Notes: generated from the sequence alone by a model not told the origin. 64,000 nt of DNA from Maniola hyperantus (GCF_902806685.2 NC_048554.1:2976001-3040000), one strand, 5' to 3'; numbered from the stretch's first letter, positions 43,152 to 54,342 are shown. Translations and numbers: made by a program.

Positions 43152-43352
43152 CAGTTCTTGCAATTCACGAAGGCGAGTGGACTTTACTTGTGGTTACGTC
43201 GGATACGCGGGCATTGCGTAAGTGTGCGTGCATGTCGGACCAATCAGTCGCGAGCAAGCGCTCGCAAACGCACACATTCAGTGTACGTTACTTATACCGA
43301 TACGACTTAAACACAAGCATGAGCCACTCGCCTTCGTGAATTGCAAGAACTG
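43152..43352. mobile_element. MITE with perfect 29-bp TIRs, TA-flanked
   Basis: Left end 'cagttcttgcaattcacgaa' plus 'ggcgagtgg', with the exact complement at 43324-43352, flanked on both sides by TA. 201 bp, non-coding, internal pair 'gcgagcaagcgctcgc'. The structure fits a Tc1/mariner-type non-autonomous element of recent origin (TIRs still identical). Confidence 0.88.
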
Positions 43353-43369
43353 TAGTACAAAACAAATGT

Positions 43370-43612
43370 ATTTTTTTTATTCCGATGCAAGTTAGCCCTT
43401 CACTGCAATCTCACGTGGTGGTAAGTGATGATGCAGTCTATGATGGAAGCGGGCTAACCTGGAAGGAGTATGGCAGTTTTATTAAACCAATACACCTTGA
43501 TTTCTACACGACATCGTACCGGAACGCTAAATCGCTTGGCGGCACGGCTTTGCCGGTAGGTGGTAAATGGCCACGGCCGAAGCCTCCCACCAGACGATAC
43601 CAGAGTGAACTA
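43370..43612 (-). repeat. family F SINE, head-truncated
   Basis: 'gatgcaagttagcccttcac', 'gatggaagcgggctaacctg', 'ttggcggcacggctttgccg' and 'ccgaagcctcccaccagac', then ends. The MITE at 43616 starts just past it. Confidence 0.75.
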
Positions 43613-43615
43613 TAG

Positions 43616-43805
43616 TTAGGCCGCCATCAAATTTGCCGCAAAGTGCCGCGCGCAGGCAGCGCGACTGCAGCGCTACACCAGTGCTGCGGCCGCGTATCAG
43701 ATCATCGAACGAAATTATATGAATTTACAAAGCAGCGCGGCCGCAGCGCTGCAGTCACACTACATCTACTCGGCACTTTGCGGCAAATTTTAAGGCGCCC
43801 CTAAA
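43616..43805. mobile_element. GC-rich MITE, about 190 bp
   Basis: Inverted ends 'aaatttgccgcaaagtgccg' (43629) and 'cggcactttgcggcaaattt' (43771-43790), with outer parts 'ttaggccgcc' and 'ggcgcccctaa'. The inner inverted pair is 'gactgcagcgct' against 'agcgctgcagtc'. It is much more GC-rich than its flanks. Non-coding. Confidence 0.85.
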
Positions 43806-43854
43806 CGTCAATGGGGCATTGATCTATTACCTAATATGTCATCAAACCATCACT

Positions 43855-44045
43855 TGCTTTTACAATTTATGGTGAAGGAAAACATGCTGAGAATTCTCCA
43901 TAATATTCTCAAAGATATGCGAAATCTGCCAATCCGCACTTGGGCAGCGTGGTAGACTATGGCCAAACCCCTTCTCACTCTGAGAGGGGGCCCGTGCTCT
44001 GTAGTGAGCCGGTGATGGGTTGATCATGATGATGATGATGATCAT
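43855..44045 (+). repeat. family H retroposon tail with GAT repeats
   Basis: 'atggtgaaggaaaacatgct', 'gccaatccgcacttgggcag', 'agtgagccggtgatgggttg' then (ATG)n. The same block is at 50570 and 55520. The GAT tail is shared with the RTE-like LINE ends. Confidence 0.7.
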
Positions 44046-45267
44046 TGTTACCTACCAGCACCACCCTTAACTTTTTATACAATAAAATCAGCAGAGTAGG
44101 AAATATTGAAGAAGAAATAATCAGAACAGTGTTGCAAGTGCAAATAAAGCAGCAACTACACCGAACTGTGTGAACAGTTGATACGATTCCGCACAAAGGG
44201 GTTGCCGACGTAAAAACTAGCTAACAAGCCGAGCGGTGCGCCCGCGGCGTTCGCAGCCTCTGTTCTCATTGTACACATCCGTCTTTTACGTTTATGACGT
44301 CCAAAATTACGCTCAAATAAAACTTCATTACTTTCAACAAAAGAATAATCAATGTCGAAGCTCTGAAATATATGAATAAATCTACAATTTAGTAAAAACT
44401 AAATTTAAAGGAATCTAAGGGCAATGTTAAAATATGTTAGTATATCTATTACCCAGTTACATTTATTGAAATTAATTAATTTCAATACTACACTTAAAAT
44501 CACTAAGTTTAATTAATTATATATTTATTTAGTGTAATTGAAAGAGGAACGGTAGCTATTTTCCTCCATTTAATTAAAAAAATTGATCTCATCTTTGTAA
44601 TATCGGCCTTGTAAAATGCAATAAAACATATCCACCTTACTTCTTGTTTACACAAAGAAAAAAGTTCCGTATTAGGTATTAGTTATAGTCCTAGTAGAAT
44701 ACACATTTTAGACCTTACTGTAAACGCAACGGTGTTACTTGACAATCGCCTAGCAACTAGTTTAGACTAGCAATAAAATAAGATGAATACAAATACAAGT
44801 ATTAATTTGAGTATCTACTCTATTATCTCAGTAATTCAAAATGGTTATTATTTACATCAAAATGATACAAAAAAAAACTCCTACTTACTTAGTTAATTTT
44901 GTATGTATCTAAGCATAGTATTTTTATTTAACAAGTATAATTGTATTTTCTAGCCAGTAAAAGGTTGATCATGATGATGATGATTATTGCAATTTATGTG
45001 TTTCACTGTACTGTATTTTTATTGGCTTTGCGGCCTAAAAAACGTGCTAATACAATGCAAACGCGATCTAATCCACAATGTGGCGCGCCCGGGGAACGCA
45101 TCTAAATTTCAGCGTGCACCGCAAATGAATCCGTTCGGAAAAGAAATTTGTGTATCATGTATACGTAATGATATTTTCCTTTATGCTGGCTCATTTTGTG
45201 CCTTAACCTTATTTCGTTATTTTTACATAAAAGATATTATAGTATATGCAAATTAAAAACGTATTTT
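44046..45267 (-). other. CHTF18 intron g-h, no feature seen
   Basis: AT-rich; contains a short imperfect palindrome at 44462-44535 ('aattaattaatttcaatac', 'taattatatatttattta'). No exon or known repeat. Confidence 0.4.
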
Positions 45268-45535
45268 TAGAATTCAGTACCTCAAAAGGAAAAAAGGAAC
45301 CCTTATAGGATCACTTTGTTGTCGGTCTGTCTGCCGTGTCTGACAAGAAACCTATAGGGTACTTCTCGTTGACCTAGAATCACGAAATTTTACAGGTAGG
45401 TAGGTTTTATAGCTCACGTAAGGGGTAAAATGCGAAAACCGTTAAGTTGTGGTTACCTACCTAGTGTAATACCTTAAATACGAAAGTACGGAACCCTTGG
45501 TGTGCAAGCCCGAGTTGCACTTGACTGGTTTTTAA
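45268..45535 (+). repeat. family D element, internally deleted
   Basis: 'cagtacctcaaaaggaaaaa', 'ggatcactttgttgtcgg', 'cgttgacctagaatcacgaa', then directly 'cgaaagtacggaacccttgg' and 'gttgcacttgactggttttt'. The middle 150 bp are missing. Confidence 0.75.
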
Positions 45536-45570
45536 ATAGCAGTAAAAACAAAAAGATGCGCCATACATTA

Positions 45571-46040
45571 AAAAACCGGCCAAGTGCGTGGCCCGCCACG
45601 CAGTGTAGAGTTCCGTAGTCACAACTTAGCCATGATAGTTTTCCTTTAAAATTGATTATACTATATACTTACTACTGCTGTAAATTTTTTCACGTTCCTA
45701 CATACTACCCATACTACCATTTGGCTGATAAGGGTGGGGGGAGGGGGCCACTTGACTCTAAATAAAAATTAGCACTTTAAAACATCATATTTTACAAACG
45801 GATCTAGAAATCAAAAAATGATGAAATTCATCTCCACTTTACATGTAGGGGAGCTACGCTAAAAAAATATTTATCACAATTTTATTTCACCACTTTGTCG
45901 GCGTGATTAATATTTATACCCATGCCGAACTAGATTTCTAGCACTAATAGTCTCTGAGATTAACCGAGGACGGACGGTCGGACAGACGGATGGACATGGC
46001 GCAACTATAAGGGTTCCTTGTTTCTACGGAACCCTAAAAA
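45571..46040 (+). repeat. family E element
   Basis: 'aaaaaccggccaagtgcgtg', 'gtagagttccgtagtcacaa', 'tactaccatttggctgataa', 'tttgtcggcgtgattaatat', a GGAC-rich stretch and 'ttctacggaaccctaaaaa'. Collinear with 17352-17815. Confidence 0.8.
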
Positions 46041-47324
46041 AGACACCACAGACCAACCAATAAACCAAAATTAATAATCCAGAGAGCGCTCAACGCATAC
46101 CATCAGCATTACTATCAATACGAGGGGCTCAAGTTAATCCTGGGATGACGGACGACGCGACGGCGCGGGCCCGACGTGGAAAAATCTCACCCTAACCGAA
46201 TAACCCTTCGAACGAGGGGGGTTAGAACACCCTCTTCCGATTGGCCGCCTCCCAGGAAGGATATGACCTATAGTTTTTCTTCTTAAGAACTTCCTCCGTC
46301 CATTGTGAGCGTGATTTATACCAGGGCGGGCGGCGGGGGCGTAGATTGATGATTGTCAGTATCCGGTCCTGTAGTGCGAGAGACGGTTGTCGCAAATGCT
46401 ATGGAAAGAAAGGAAGAGGAAAGAAAGATAAACGTTTATTTTGTAAGTTGTGCCACGTATTATTACGTACCACTTCCACTACTTGAACAGTAAAGTCAAT
46501 GCCTCAATCAGAAGAAGCGCCGGATAAACTGTCATGTGTGGTACAACCCGAAAAAGGTTCCAGCTCAGCATAATCTGTATGCCTTGTACAGCATACCTAT
46601 ACATCACTGACTTTCAGCCGGAACCCTGATCCGCGTGACGCCACAGAACTATACAGTACGAGGCAGAAAATAATGTACATCGACCTTTAGAATGGATTTC
46701 AGCTTTGTAGACCGTTGTTTCTGTCATTCATACCTATGTGGCGTTTTGTCGGTCTGAACGTTTTGTATTCCAAGAATAAAATAGAATATGAATATAAATA
46801 ATAAACACAAGTTGGGTAGCGACACTATGTTAGTGAACAGACGTTTTAGCCTTGGTGTGAAAGATATTGCACAAAGGTCAAGAGACTCGCCTGCTCTGGT
46901 TCGGCAACCGAAGACATAGTGGAATGACATCGCGCAAGCAGATGCACGTCCCTACGCTCTTCGAAGGAAGGATCCTTTAGATAGACCGCGTGCAGAAGTG
47001 ACTTAGCGAGAAAGAGAACCCTGGGCAACAGGAGGACCCTGGGAACAGGGGCAAACGATATGAAGAACGGTAATGTTTATAGATATAATATGTAGATGAA
47101 TCCGGCTTTACTCACGTATTTACTCGTTAGCCCGACTAGTTTTGGACCCATCCGGGATCCTTTTTCACAGGGACTCTGCTTGCAAACGCGTCGTGGTTGA
47201 GACTAATTATACGTGAGTGAAGCTGCATTCTTCGATTTTTATAAAGGAAAATCACTCACAATAGTTTAAACGCTAAAATGTTTATTGATTTTTTAGGAAG
47301 TTTAACGACTATCTCCTGGATTAT
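46041..47324 (-). other. CHTF18 intron g-h, partly GC-rich unique DNA
   Basis: 46130-46400 is unique and GC-richer ('gacgcgacggcgcgggccc', 'gggcgggcggcgggggcg'). 46725-47060 has a 68-codon minus frame without family likeness. I see no splice-bounded exon. Confidence 0.4.
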
Positions 47325-47634
47325 CCGGACTACGGCAATCACATCTGCGCTCGCTAGAGCAATTTCCCCGCATATTCGTTTACCCGGGGCATTATAGGGG
47401 CAACTCTTCCAAGTTGGAGTGTTATTGCCTCCATTATGAGCGGAGGTTGATGCCGGTCGTTATGAGATCTGGTAGCTGTCTCTTTGCCTATCTGGACTAC
47501 GGCAATCACATCTGCGCTCGCTAGAGCAATTTCCCCGCATATTCGTTTACCCGGGGCATTATAGGGGCAACTCTTCCGAGTTGGAGTGTTATTGCCTCTA
47601 TTATGAGCGGAGGTTGATGCCGGTCGTTACGAGG
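47325..47634. repeat. tandem duplication, period 167 bp, two copies
   Basis: The block 'ggactacggcaatcacatct' to 'gaggttgatgccggtcgtta' occurs at about 47327-47467 and again at 47494-47633, with only three or four differences. Each copy has its own short stem, CCTCC...GGAGG, except for one C/T change in the second. No coding frame spans it. Confidence 0.9.
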
Positions 47635-48344
47635 TCGGAACGTAACGCGAGCTTTATGCGGTTCGGGTTGCCAATGGGATTATGCTTACGGTTTTAGGAT
47701 AGTATTAACTTTCAAGTGGGTATTGATTGACTTGATTTTTGGCAGAGATAATTGAAAGTACGAAGAGGCGATAGGCTACTTTTTATCCCGGAAAATCTCG
47801 GAGTTTCTACGGGATTTTTAAAAACCTAAATCCACGTAGACACAGTCACGGGTGTCAGCTCGTTATACATATAGATTATTCTGGCTGTACTCATGTAAGT
47901 AAGTCGACGTAAGTCAGACTAATTTCGAACCCATCCACGGTCCTTTTCTACTGTCTAAGTCTACTGTAAATTTGAATAAAATGTTTCACGAGCCAAATAA
48001 ACGTCTTTTTTATAATTACCAAGCATTTATTATAAACAGCTCTTCCCAAAAACTGCTGGAGAAAATCACAGGAAGTTTATCAAAAATGTTAACGTCATGA
48101 ATGTCAAAAATTGGGCAAGAGATAGTAATTTTTAATGCGCTTCTTTAGAGAATGAATTTGTCAATGTTTCGTTTGGACCGCCCCTTGCAAATATAACAAC
48201 TAATCAGTATAAAAGGGTTGCGGCCGCCGCTATTAAAAACTCTGTAAGAATTCCAGCTCGAGGGTTGGGTAAAGAGCAACGTGTACAAAATATTAAGTAA
48301 CATTTTAGTGTTTAAACTATCGTGAGTGATTTCCATCGCTACCC

Positions 48345-48745
48345 CTATTATTAATGCGAGTGTGTTTGTTTGTTGGTTTATTGGTTTCTTCTTAAGACGC
48401 TCTGGGCTGGTTTCCGCACTTAAAGGTTTATTGGTTTGTTGGTTTATTAGTTTGTTGGTTTATTGGTTTGTCCTTCAATCACGTCGCAACGGAGCAACGG
48501 ATCGACGTGATTTTTTGCATTATAGGTTTCAGACCTGTAGGGCGATTGTCTAAAACCTGCATCAATCATTATTACAATCTCAATTGTTCTGATTGGCTGA
48601 ATTTGGGCGATTCTTCTTGCAACAATGCATTGTGGCCAATAGTGAGCGAGCATTAACCAATCAGAGATGATTGCGATCGTGACATTGTAGCTGTCAAACA
48701 ACCGCGGTAGGGCCACTGGAGAGTGACATAGGCTACTTTTTCAGG
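48345..48745 (-). repeat. family A repeat split by a MITE
   Basis: 48345-48536 ('taatgcgagtgtgtttgttt', repeated 'ttggtttattggtttg', 'cttcaatcacgtcgcaacgg', 'gatcgacgtgattttttgca') and 48716-48745 ('actggagagtgacataggct') are collinear parts of family A. The 180 bp between them are foreign. A small internal expansion of 'ggtttattggtttgt' is also present. Confidence 0.8.
48537..48715. mobile_element. CCAAT-rich MITE nested in family A
   Basis: Imperfect inverted ends 'gggcgattgtctaaaacctg' and 'tagctgtcaaacaaccgcgg'. The interior contains 'tctgattggctgaattt' and 'ttaaccaatcagagatgatt', an inverted CCAAT pair. A half copy is at 31930-32015. Confidence 0.65.
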
Positions 48746-48974
48746 AATTTATTGCTCCACGCCTTGAATAACTCCATGTTGAAATCTAATGGGAACACTG
48801 CCAAAGAGGGTTGAATTTTATGATGAAACTTTTTCTGAATGAAGCAAAAAGATTCCGTCCCTCTTGAGTTGAGTTGAAACATAAGAGTTAAGACGTCCGA
48901 TAGATGGGCTTGAAGAAAGGAAGGACATAGGATTTTATGATAAAACTTTTATTAAGACTATCCATACTATCCAT

Positions 48975-49212
48975 ACTTCCATACTAATATTATAAATGCG
49001 AAAGTGTGTCTGTCTGTCTATCTGCTAGCTTTTTACGGCCTAACCGTTTAACCGATTTTGATGAAATTTGGTACAGGTAATTTGGAGTTACCTTATGTCC
49101 CGGGGAAGGACATAGGCTACTTTTGAATCCATATCCTGGAAAATTAAAGAGTTCCCACGGGATTAAAAAAACTTAACGGACGCGACGCGGACGAAGTCGC
49201 GGGCATCATCTA
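48975..49212 (-). repeat. family B interspersed repeat
   Basis: 'atactaatattataaatgcg', 'tgctagctttttacggccta', 'accgattttgatgaaatttg', 'tgtcccggggaaggacatag' and 'gcggacgaagtcgcgggcat'. Confidence 0.8.
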
Positions 49213-50218
49213 GTTCTAGATAAGGCTAATAAAGTCCGCTCCACGTGAGTTGAGTTGATGCATAAGATCAAGACGTCAGATTAATTTTTTACTAAGACTG
49301 TATGAGTGTACGTTGCTCTTTATTCGTTTTTCCTGCTACTTTTTCTTGTCCGCTAATGGCGTGCGGCGGGCGGCCGTCAATTCCTGCGCAAATCCGCTCC
49401 CTCATGAATTAAACACCCGTATTACGTTATTTTATACCATTTTTAATTAATATCGTCTACTTGAAAATTCAATTTTTCCCTAAGAAATTATTTTATCTAG
49501 CTTTTCTTGACTATTGATTGTAGCTCAATAGCTCAAAGGTTGTAGACAGAAATCCAAAAGGACAACGGTTTAAACCCCACCCGTTGCACTATGGTCGTAC
49601 CTACTTTTAGGATAAGCTTTATGTTTACTTATATGGAAGGCGAATATACCCATTTCTTTCCTCTACTACAAATGCATAAAACATCATTTTATAGCGTTAT
49701 TGCATATTTTATTTAGTTACTTTGCATAGTTCACTGTCGGAAAAGATCCGTGGCAAATTAAATGCTGTTCTATATAAAAACCGAGGTCTTGAAGGAATTA
49801 TCACTGACAAGTGACAACATGCATTGTCCGTAGACGTCTTGAAGCACTGAGGACTTTTAGACGAGAAGACATCTTGAAGCTTCCCGAACGCTGCCTAGCT
49901 GATTTGGATTCGACGGCAAACCTTTTTCTCGAATTTGGACCTACCTACGAGTAGTTGTATTGTGTGTTAGCACACAACCAGCTAAGTAAATAACTACATA
50001 AAATCGCAACTGGGTAGAAAAGTGCGAGCCAACGGCTAACTACAAATAGCGGATAAATTTATTAGCGGGGCGTAAACCGCTCTAAGTCGTAATGGCTGCT
50101 CTAAGTGCACTAATAGGGGGTAACACTAACCACTTACTTAGCGGTGAGTATTTTTATCATTTCTAACGTTTATTTGGAATGGAACAAACTCGGCTATCAA
50201 TGAAACTTATTTTATCTA
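49213..50218 (-). other. CHTF18 intron g-h with one SINE
   Basis: 49525-49660 is a diverged family I SINE ('caatagctcaaaggttgtag', 'cgttgcactatggtcgtacc'). 49360-49420 is a short GC-rich unique patch. 50000-50150 ('agcggataaatttattagcg', 'aatggctgctctaagtgcac') is repeated at 51370-51440, a local direct duplication. Confidence 0.55.
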
Positions 50219-50468
50219 AATATATAAAAGGATTGACTGACTGACTGATCTATAAACGCACAGCTCAAAGTACTGGACGGATCGGGCTGAAATTTATATA
50301 AATATAAAATCCTTTCTTAGCTAATGTCTACGTCATAGTAGCAGATATCTATTATGACGTAGACATCTGCTAAGAAAGGATTTATGAAAATTCAACCCCT
50401 AAGGGGGTGAAATAGGGATTTGAATTTTGTGTAGTCCACGCGGACGAAGTCTCTAGCATAAGCTACTC
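50219..50468 (+). repeat. family C interspersed repeat with inverted segment
   Basis: Family C order, but 'taatgtctacgtcatagta' and 'ctattatgacgtagacatct' lie head to head near 50325-50372. The central part was therefore duplicated in inverted form. Confidence 0.75.
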
Positions 50469-50569
50469 TATCTATATAATCCATGCTTAATATTATTATG
50501 ATAAAAAGGTGTGTCTGTCTGTCTGCTAGCTTATCACGGCCCATGCGTTTCTCCTGTTATCAATATCAA

Positions 50570-50915
50570 TTGCTTTAACGGTGAAGCAAAACATCGTGAG
50601 GAAAACTGCGTGTCTGAGAATTCTCCACAATGTTCTCAGTGAAGTCTGCCAATTCCTACATGACCAGCGTGGTTGAATTGACTTAAATTTAAATCCTTCT
50701 CATTCTAAGGGCGGTTACGCACTCATCCGATCCGAGTCCGTGAAAATACGTTCCTTTTAGTTTTGTATGGGAGCTTATGACATATGTCGTAGATAATCGC
50801 TCGTATTCACACAGATGTCGGATAGAACTCGGATGACGGAAGTGCAGTGCGTAATCGCCGTTGAGGAGACCCGTGTTCAATAGTAAGCCGGCGATGGATG
50901 GAGATGATGATGATA
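50570..50915 (+). repeat. family H tail with internal insertion
   Basis: 'tgctttaacggtgaagcaaa', 'ctgagaattctccacaatgt', 'gtctgccaattcctacatga' and the final 'tgatggatggagatgatgat'. Between 50700 and 50870 a sequence with inverted ends 'gggcggttacgcactcatcc' and 'gcagtgcgtaatcgccgtt' interrupts it, a possible MITE of about 165 bp. Confidence 0.65.
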
Positions 50916-51019
50916 ATGAAGTTATTTTATGAATTTAGTTTAGCTACAATGAAACCAGCTAAATGCTTATACAAAACGCGGCAATACAGTGCGCGTCGGC
51001 TACAAAAATATTATAAAAT

Positions 51020-51168
51020 TAGATGATGTCCACGACTTCATCCGCGTGGATTTAGGTTTTTAAAAATCCCGTGGGAACTCTTTGATTTTCCAGGATCAAA
51101 AGTAGCCTATATGCTTCCCCGGAATGCAAGCTATCCTTGTACCAAATTTCATCAAAATCGGTTATCAT
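51020..51168 (+). repeat. family B interspersed repeat
   Basis: 'agatgatgtccacgacttca', 'aaaaatcccgtgggaactct', 'atatgcttccccggaatgca' and 'catcaaaatcggttatcat'. Confidence 0.75.
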
Positions 51169-51832
51169 ACGCATACGCGTAGCAGCACAGCCTACATAGA
51201 TACTGACGCGGTGTTTACGCATCTGTGGATAAAACGACATCTACGAGCATGCTACAAAACATTTCAGCTTGTTATCCGTTTCAGAAGTCATTGTTATGAA
51301 TTTCATTTAGCTACAATGAAGCCAGCTAAATGCTTATCTACAAAACGGGGCAATACAGTGCGTGTCGGCTACAAATAGCGGCTAAATTTATTATTGGGGC
51401 GTGAACCGCTGTAATGGCCACGCTAAGTGCACTAATAGGGGTAACTCTGACCACTTGAATAGAGGGGCTTTTCCCTTTTGTTGCCTTACGTCATGAATTT
51501 TCTGTATTTTTTTTGCGTTCATCGCAAATTAATAAAATAATAATAAATATAACAGTTTGTTTAAAATAATTTAGGTTTTAGTAACTCTAAGAGGTATGTT
51601 TATTTACTTAGTTTTCTTTGCGATAGACAAACGCATAATATAATAATTTTTTATCATATCACGAAATAAGTAGAAAATAGTTTCCAATCTTTGGCACACA
51701 TAACCAGGTACTTGGTATTTTAAAACACTTCGATAAAAGATGGCAGCTTCAAAACAGCTGTTTGGTTTGGCAGCCATTTTAAATACAGACGAAAGGAAGG
51801 AAGTTTTGACTTATATGTGACAATTTATGGAC

Positions 51833-52031
51833 TACTAGACCCGCAACTTTGTGTGCGTGGATTTAGGTTTTTAATCCCGTGGGAACTCTTTAATTATCCA
51901 GGATAAAAAGTGTATGGATGTAAGCTAACTTCGTACTAAATTTCATTGAAATCGATTAAACTGTTGGGCCGTGAAAAGCTAGCAGACAGACAGATAGAAA
52001 CACTTTCACATTTACAATATTAGTATGGAAG
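51833..52031 (+). repeat. family B interspersed repeat
   Basis: 'tactagacccgcaactttgt', 'ttaatcccgtgggaactctt', 'gtactaaatttcattgaaat', 'cgattaaactgttgggccgt' and 'atttacaatattagtatgga'. Confidence 0.75.
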
Positions 52032-52392
52032 AGCCAGTGAAGGCTAGACAGTTGGGGACAATATGCAAAGAAACTTTCAGCTTTTATTAAATAACGAAGG
52101 TCTGGCCCTCTCAGGCTCTCTCTCTATGTTAGATGTAATTACCATTATTAGGTAGGTATTCCTAAGACTAATTACATGATATCATTCCTAATCCGCAATC
52201 AATGACGCGAATTGCATTATCAATTCATTCACAATTACCATGATATTGCATTAGCGGTGACGAACGTTTATTAGCAGGTGTTACGGACTAAGCCGTGGGA
52301 GTAATTGGACAGGACTGACTTAGGTATACCTTGTTATAGGCTTACGTGTTGGCTTGCTGAAATATATAAAGATCTATATCCACCATCATTTG

Positions 52393-53062
52393 ACGACCTC
52401 CCTGGCGAAGTGATGAGCGATGTAATGGCATTTCTTACTCAAAAACATGTCGTACCTATACTTTGTATGTGTATATAGATATATGTATGTATATTGTATA
52501 TGTGTATAAATATATATGTAATACCCTATATGTATAAATATATGATATTATATATATGATATGTCGGGTCGTGACACTAGGGCTCTGCCTGAAAATCAGC
52601 GCTGCAGTAGTCAAATACTGCAGCATCATGCTGAGGCAGTAGCCCTTTCAGCTCAAACAAGACATCATTTTTGTTTTTAGTACTGTCGAGCTCGTAGTTT
52701 TAAGTTTACCTAGTTTTAATTTTTAACATTTGGTTTATATGTTTTGCTTTTTTTGTCTTTTCTTGTTTTGTGAGCTGAATAAACTTTTATTTATTTTATT
52801 TATGTGGTTTTATAACTGGGAGCTCAAATCCCGGCAGGGGCAATTTGGGAATTTATAATTTTCTGAATTGTCTCTGGTCTAGTCTGGTCGGAGGCTTCGG
52901 CCGTGGCTAGTTACCACCCAACTAGCAAAGTCGTGCCACTAAGCGATTTAGCATTCCGATACGATGCCGAGTAGAAACCGATAGGTTTAACCCGCTTATA
53001 TCTTAGACTGCATCCTCACTTAGGTACCAAGGTGAGATTGCAATCAAGGGCTAATTTATAAC
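52393..53062 (+). repeat. family F SINE split by a LINE 3' end
   Basis: 52393-52430 is the SINE head ('gacgacctccctggcgaagt') and 52812-53062 is the rest ('tcaaatcccggcaggggcaa', 'gaggcttcggccgtggctag', 'attgcaatcaagggctaat'). Between them are an AT microsatellite and a LINE 3' UTR ('ggctctgcctgaaaatcagc', 'agcatcatgctgaggcagta') ending in TTATT repeats. That 3' UTR has the same architecture as the LINE at 62430-63885. Confidence 0.75.
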
Positions 53063-53079
53063 TTATACCCTTTTATAAC

Positions 53080-53270
53080 TAAAACCCTATATATTTCTGA
53101 AAATTCAAGAGGGTAACTCTTGAATTTTCAGAAATCCTTTCGTAGCGATGTCTACGTCATAATAGCTATTTGCATGCCAAATTTCAGCCGTTTGTAGTTT
53201 CAGTAGTTTGAGCTGTGCATTGACAGATCAGTCAGTCAGTCAGTCAGTCACCTTTTTCTTTTCTTAGATT
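53080..53270 (-). repeat. family C fragment
   Basis: 'gatgtctacgtcataatagc', 'tttgcatgccaaatttcagc', 'tagtttgagctgtgcattga' and a GTCA run at 53227-53250. Confidence 0.7.
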
Positions 53271-54342
53271 AATATGGATAATATAGTCTTAATAAAAATT
53301 GGTTCATGAAAAGTACAGAAAGGACACGGATAAAAGCTAGTAGAAGTACTAAAATATTACAATGCAGCAGAACAATATAAAGTAGGAACCCACAGAATAT
53401 AAAGAACATAAGTCATAGCAGCTGGTATAATTGACTCGTATTATGTGACAGGAGGCAGATTCTCTAATTTCGCGAGAGAGACCTCGCAAGTCTGCGAATG
53501 TCTCTAATTAAAACTGTGTTTGCTTAATCCGCATTGCATTGTACGAGCGTGAAAGCTCTTTCAGGCGTTCTGGCATAGAGTAAAAATCTTTGCAGTAGGT
53601 ACTTTAGGCACTTAAGGGAAGGTATTGTAGGTTTTTGGTCGCCAGGGAAGAGATCGCTAGGCAGCGATAAGACCGCCAAATTGTACCTGCCTATTTTTTT
53701 GCTTTGTATGTGTTTTTCTGTAATAATTTTGTAGTGTACAATAAAAGTATATTTTTCATTCCTGCTTTCAATATTTTTAGCCTTCGCTGTCCATCCGTGT
53801 GTCAACAAGCTGTTTCTCATGAACCATGATAGGAAGAGACTAGAGAGTTGAATTTTTTTCAATAGCCGCTATAACAACAAATAATAAAACTTCAGCTTGG
53901 CTACCATGCAAATTAAGTGTTTTTCTTGTACGATGGTACGGAACTCTTCGTGTGCAAGTCCGACTCGAATTTCCTCAGTATATGCCACGTCGAGTTCCTT
54001 ACCGTAGATATCAAATGTTAAAAAAAAATATCAAAATCATACATTACAAGTTTCATATAATGCGATACTGCCTAAAATCATATCTGTAATTAATCTATGT
54101 CTCTCAGAGGTCACGAGCGATAATCGCAGCAATCTACCCGCACAAAAGAAATAATTAACCCATCTCCATTTCCACTGCTAACGTTCCCAAGTTTTCGAAT
54201 GCGTTTTATTTTACAGAAATACTTTATACGGATATATCTATCTACCAATACACCTCTACAATTTTATCCAGATATATCTATTTACCTGATACCAGATATT
54301 TTATTTGCCTGAATCTCTTCACAGACACTTTTATATCACTTG
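53271..54342 (-). other. CHTF18 intron g-h, no gene seen
   Basis: Contains a 112-codon minus frame (53524-53862) without family likeness and no splice-bounded exon. The block 54090-54180 ('tatgtctctcagaggtcacg', 'cgcagcaatctacccgcaca') is duplicated at 54660-54745. Confidence 0.45.

Noticed and set aside
46724..47028. Two overlapping minus frames as a coding exon
   Set aside because: Neither shows a family motif or splice-bounded frame that fits CHTF18 or another gene.
47325..47634. CRISPR-like array
   Set aside because: Only two long direct copies, no short regular spacers, and the genome is clearly animal.
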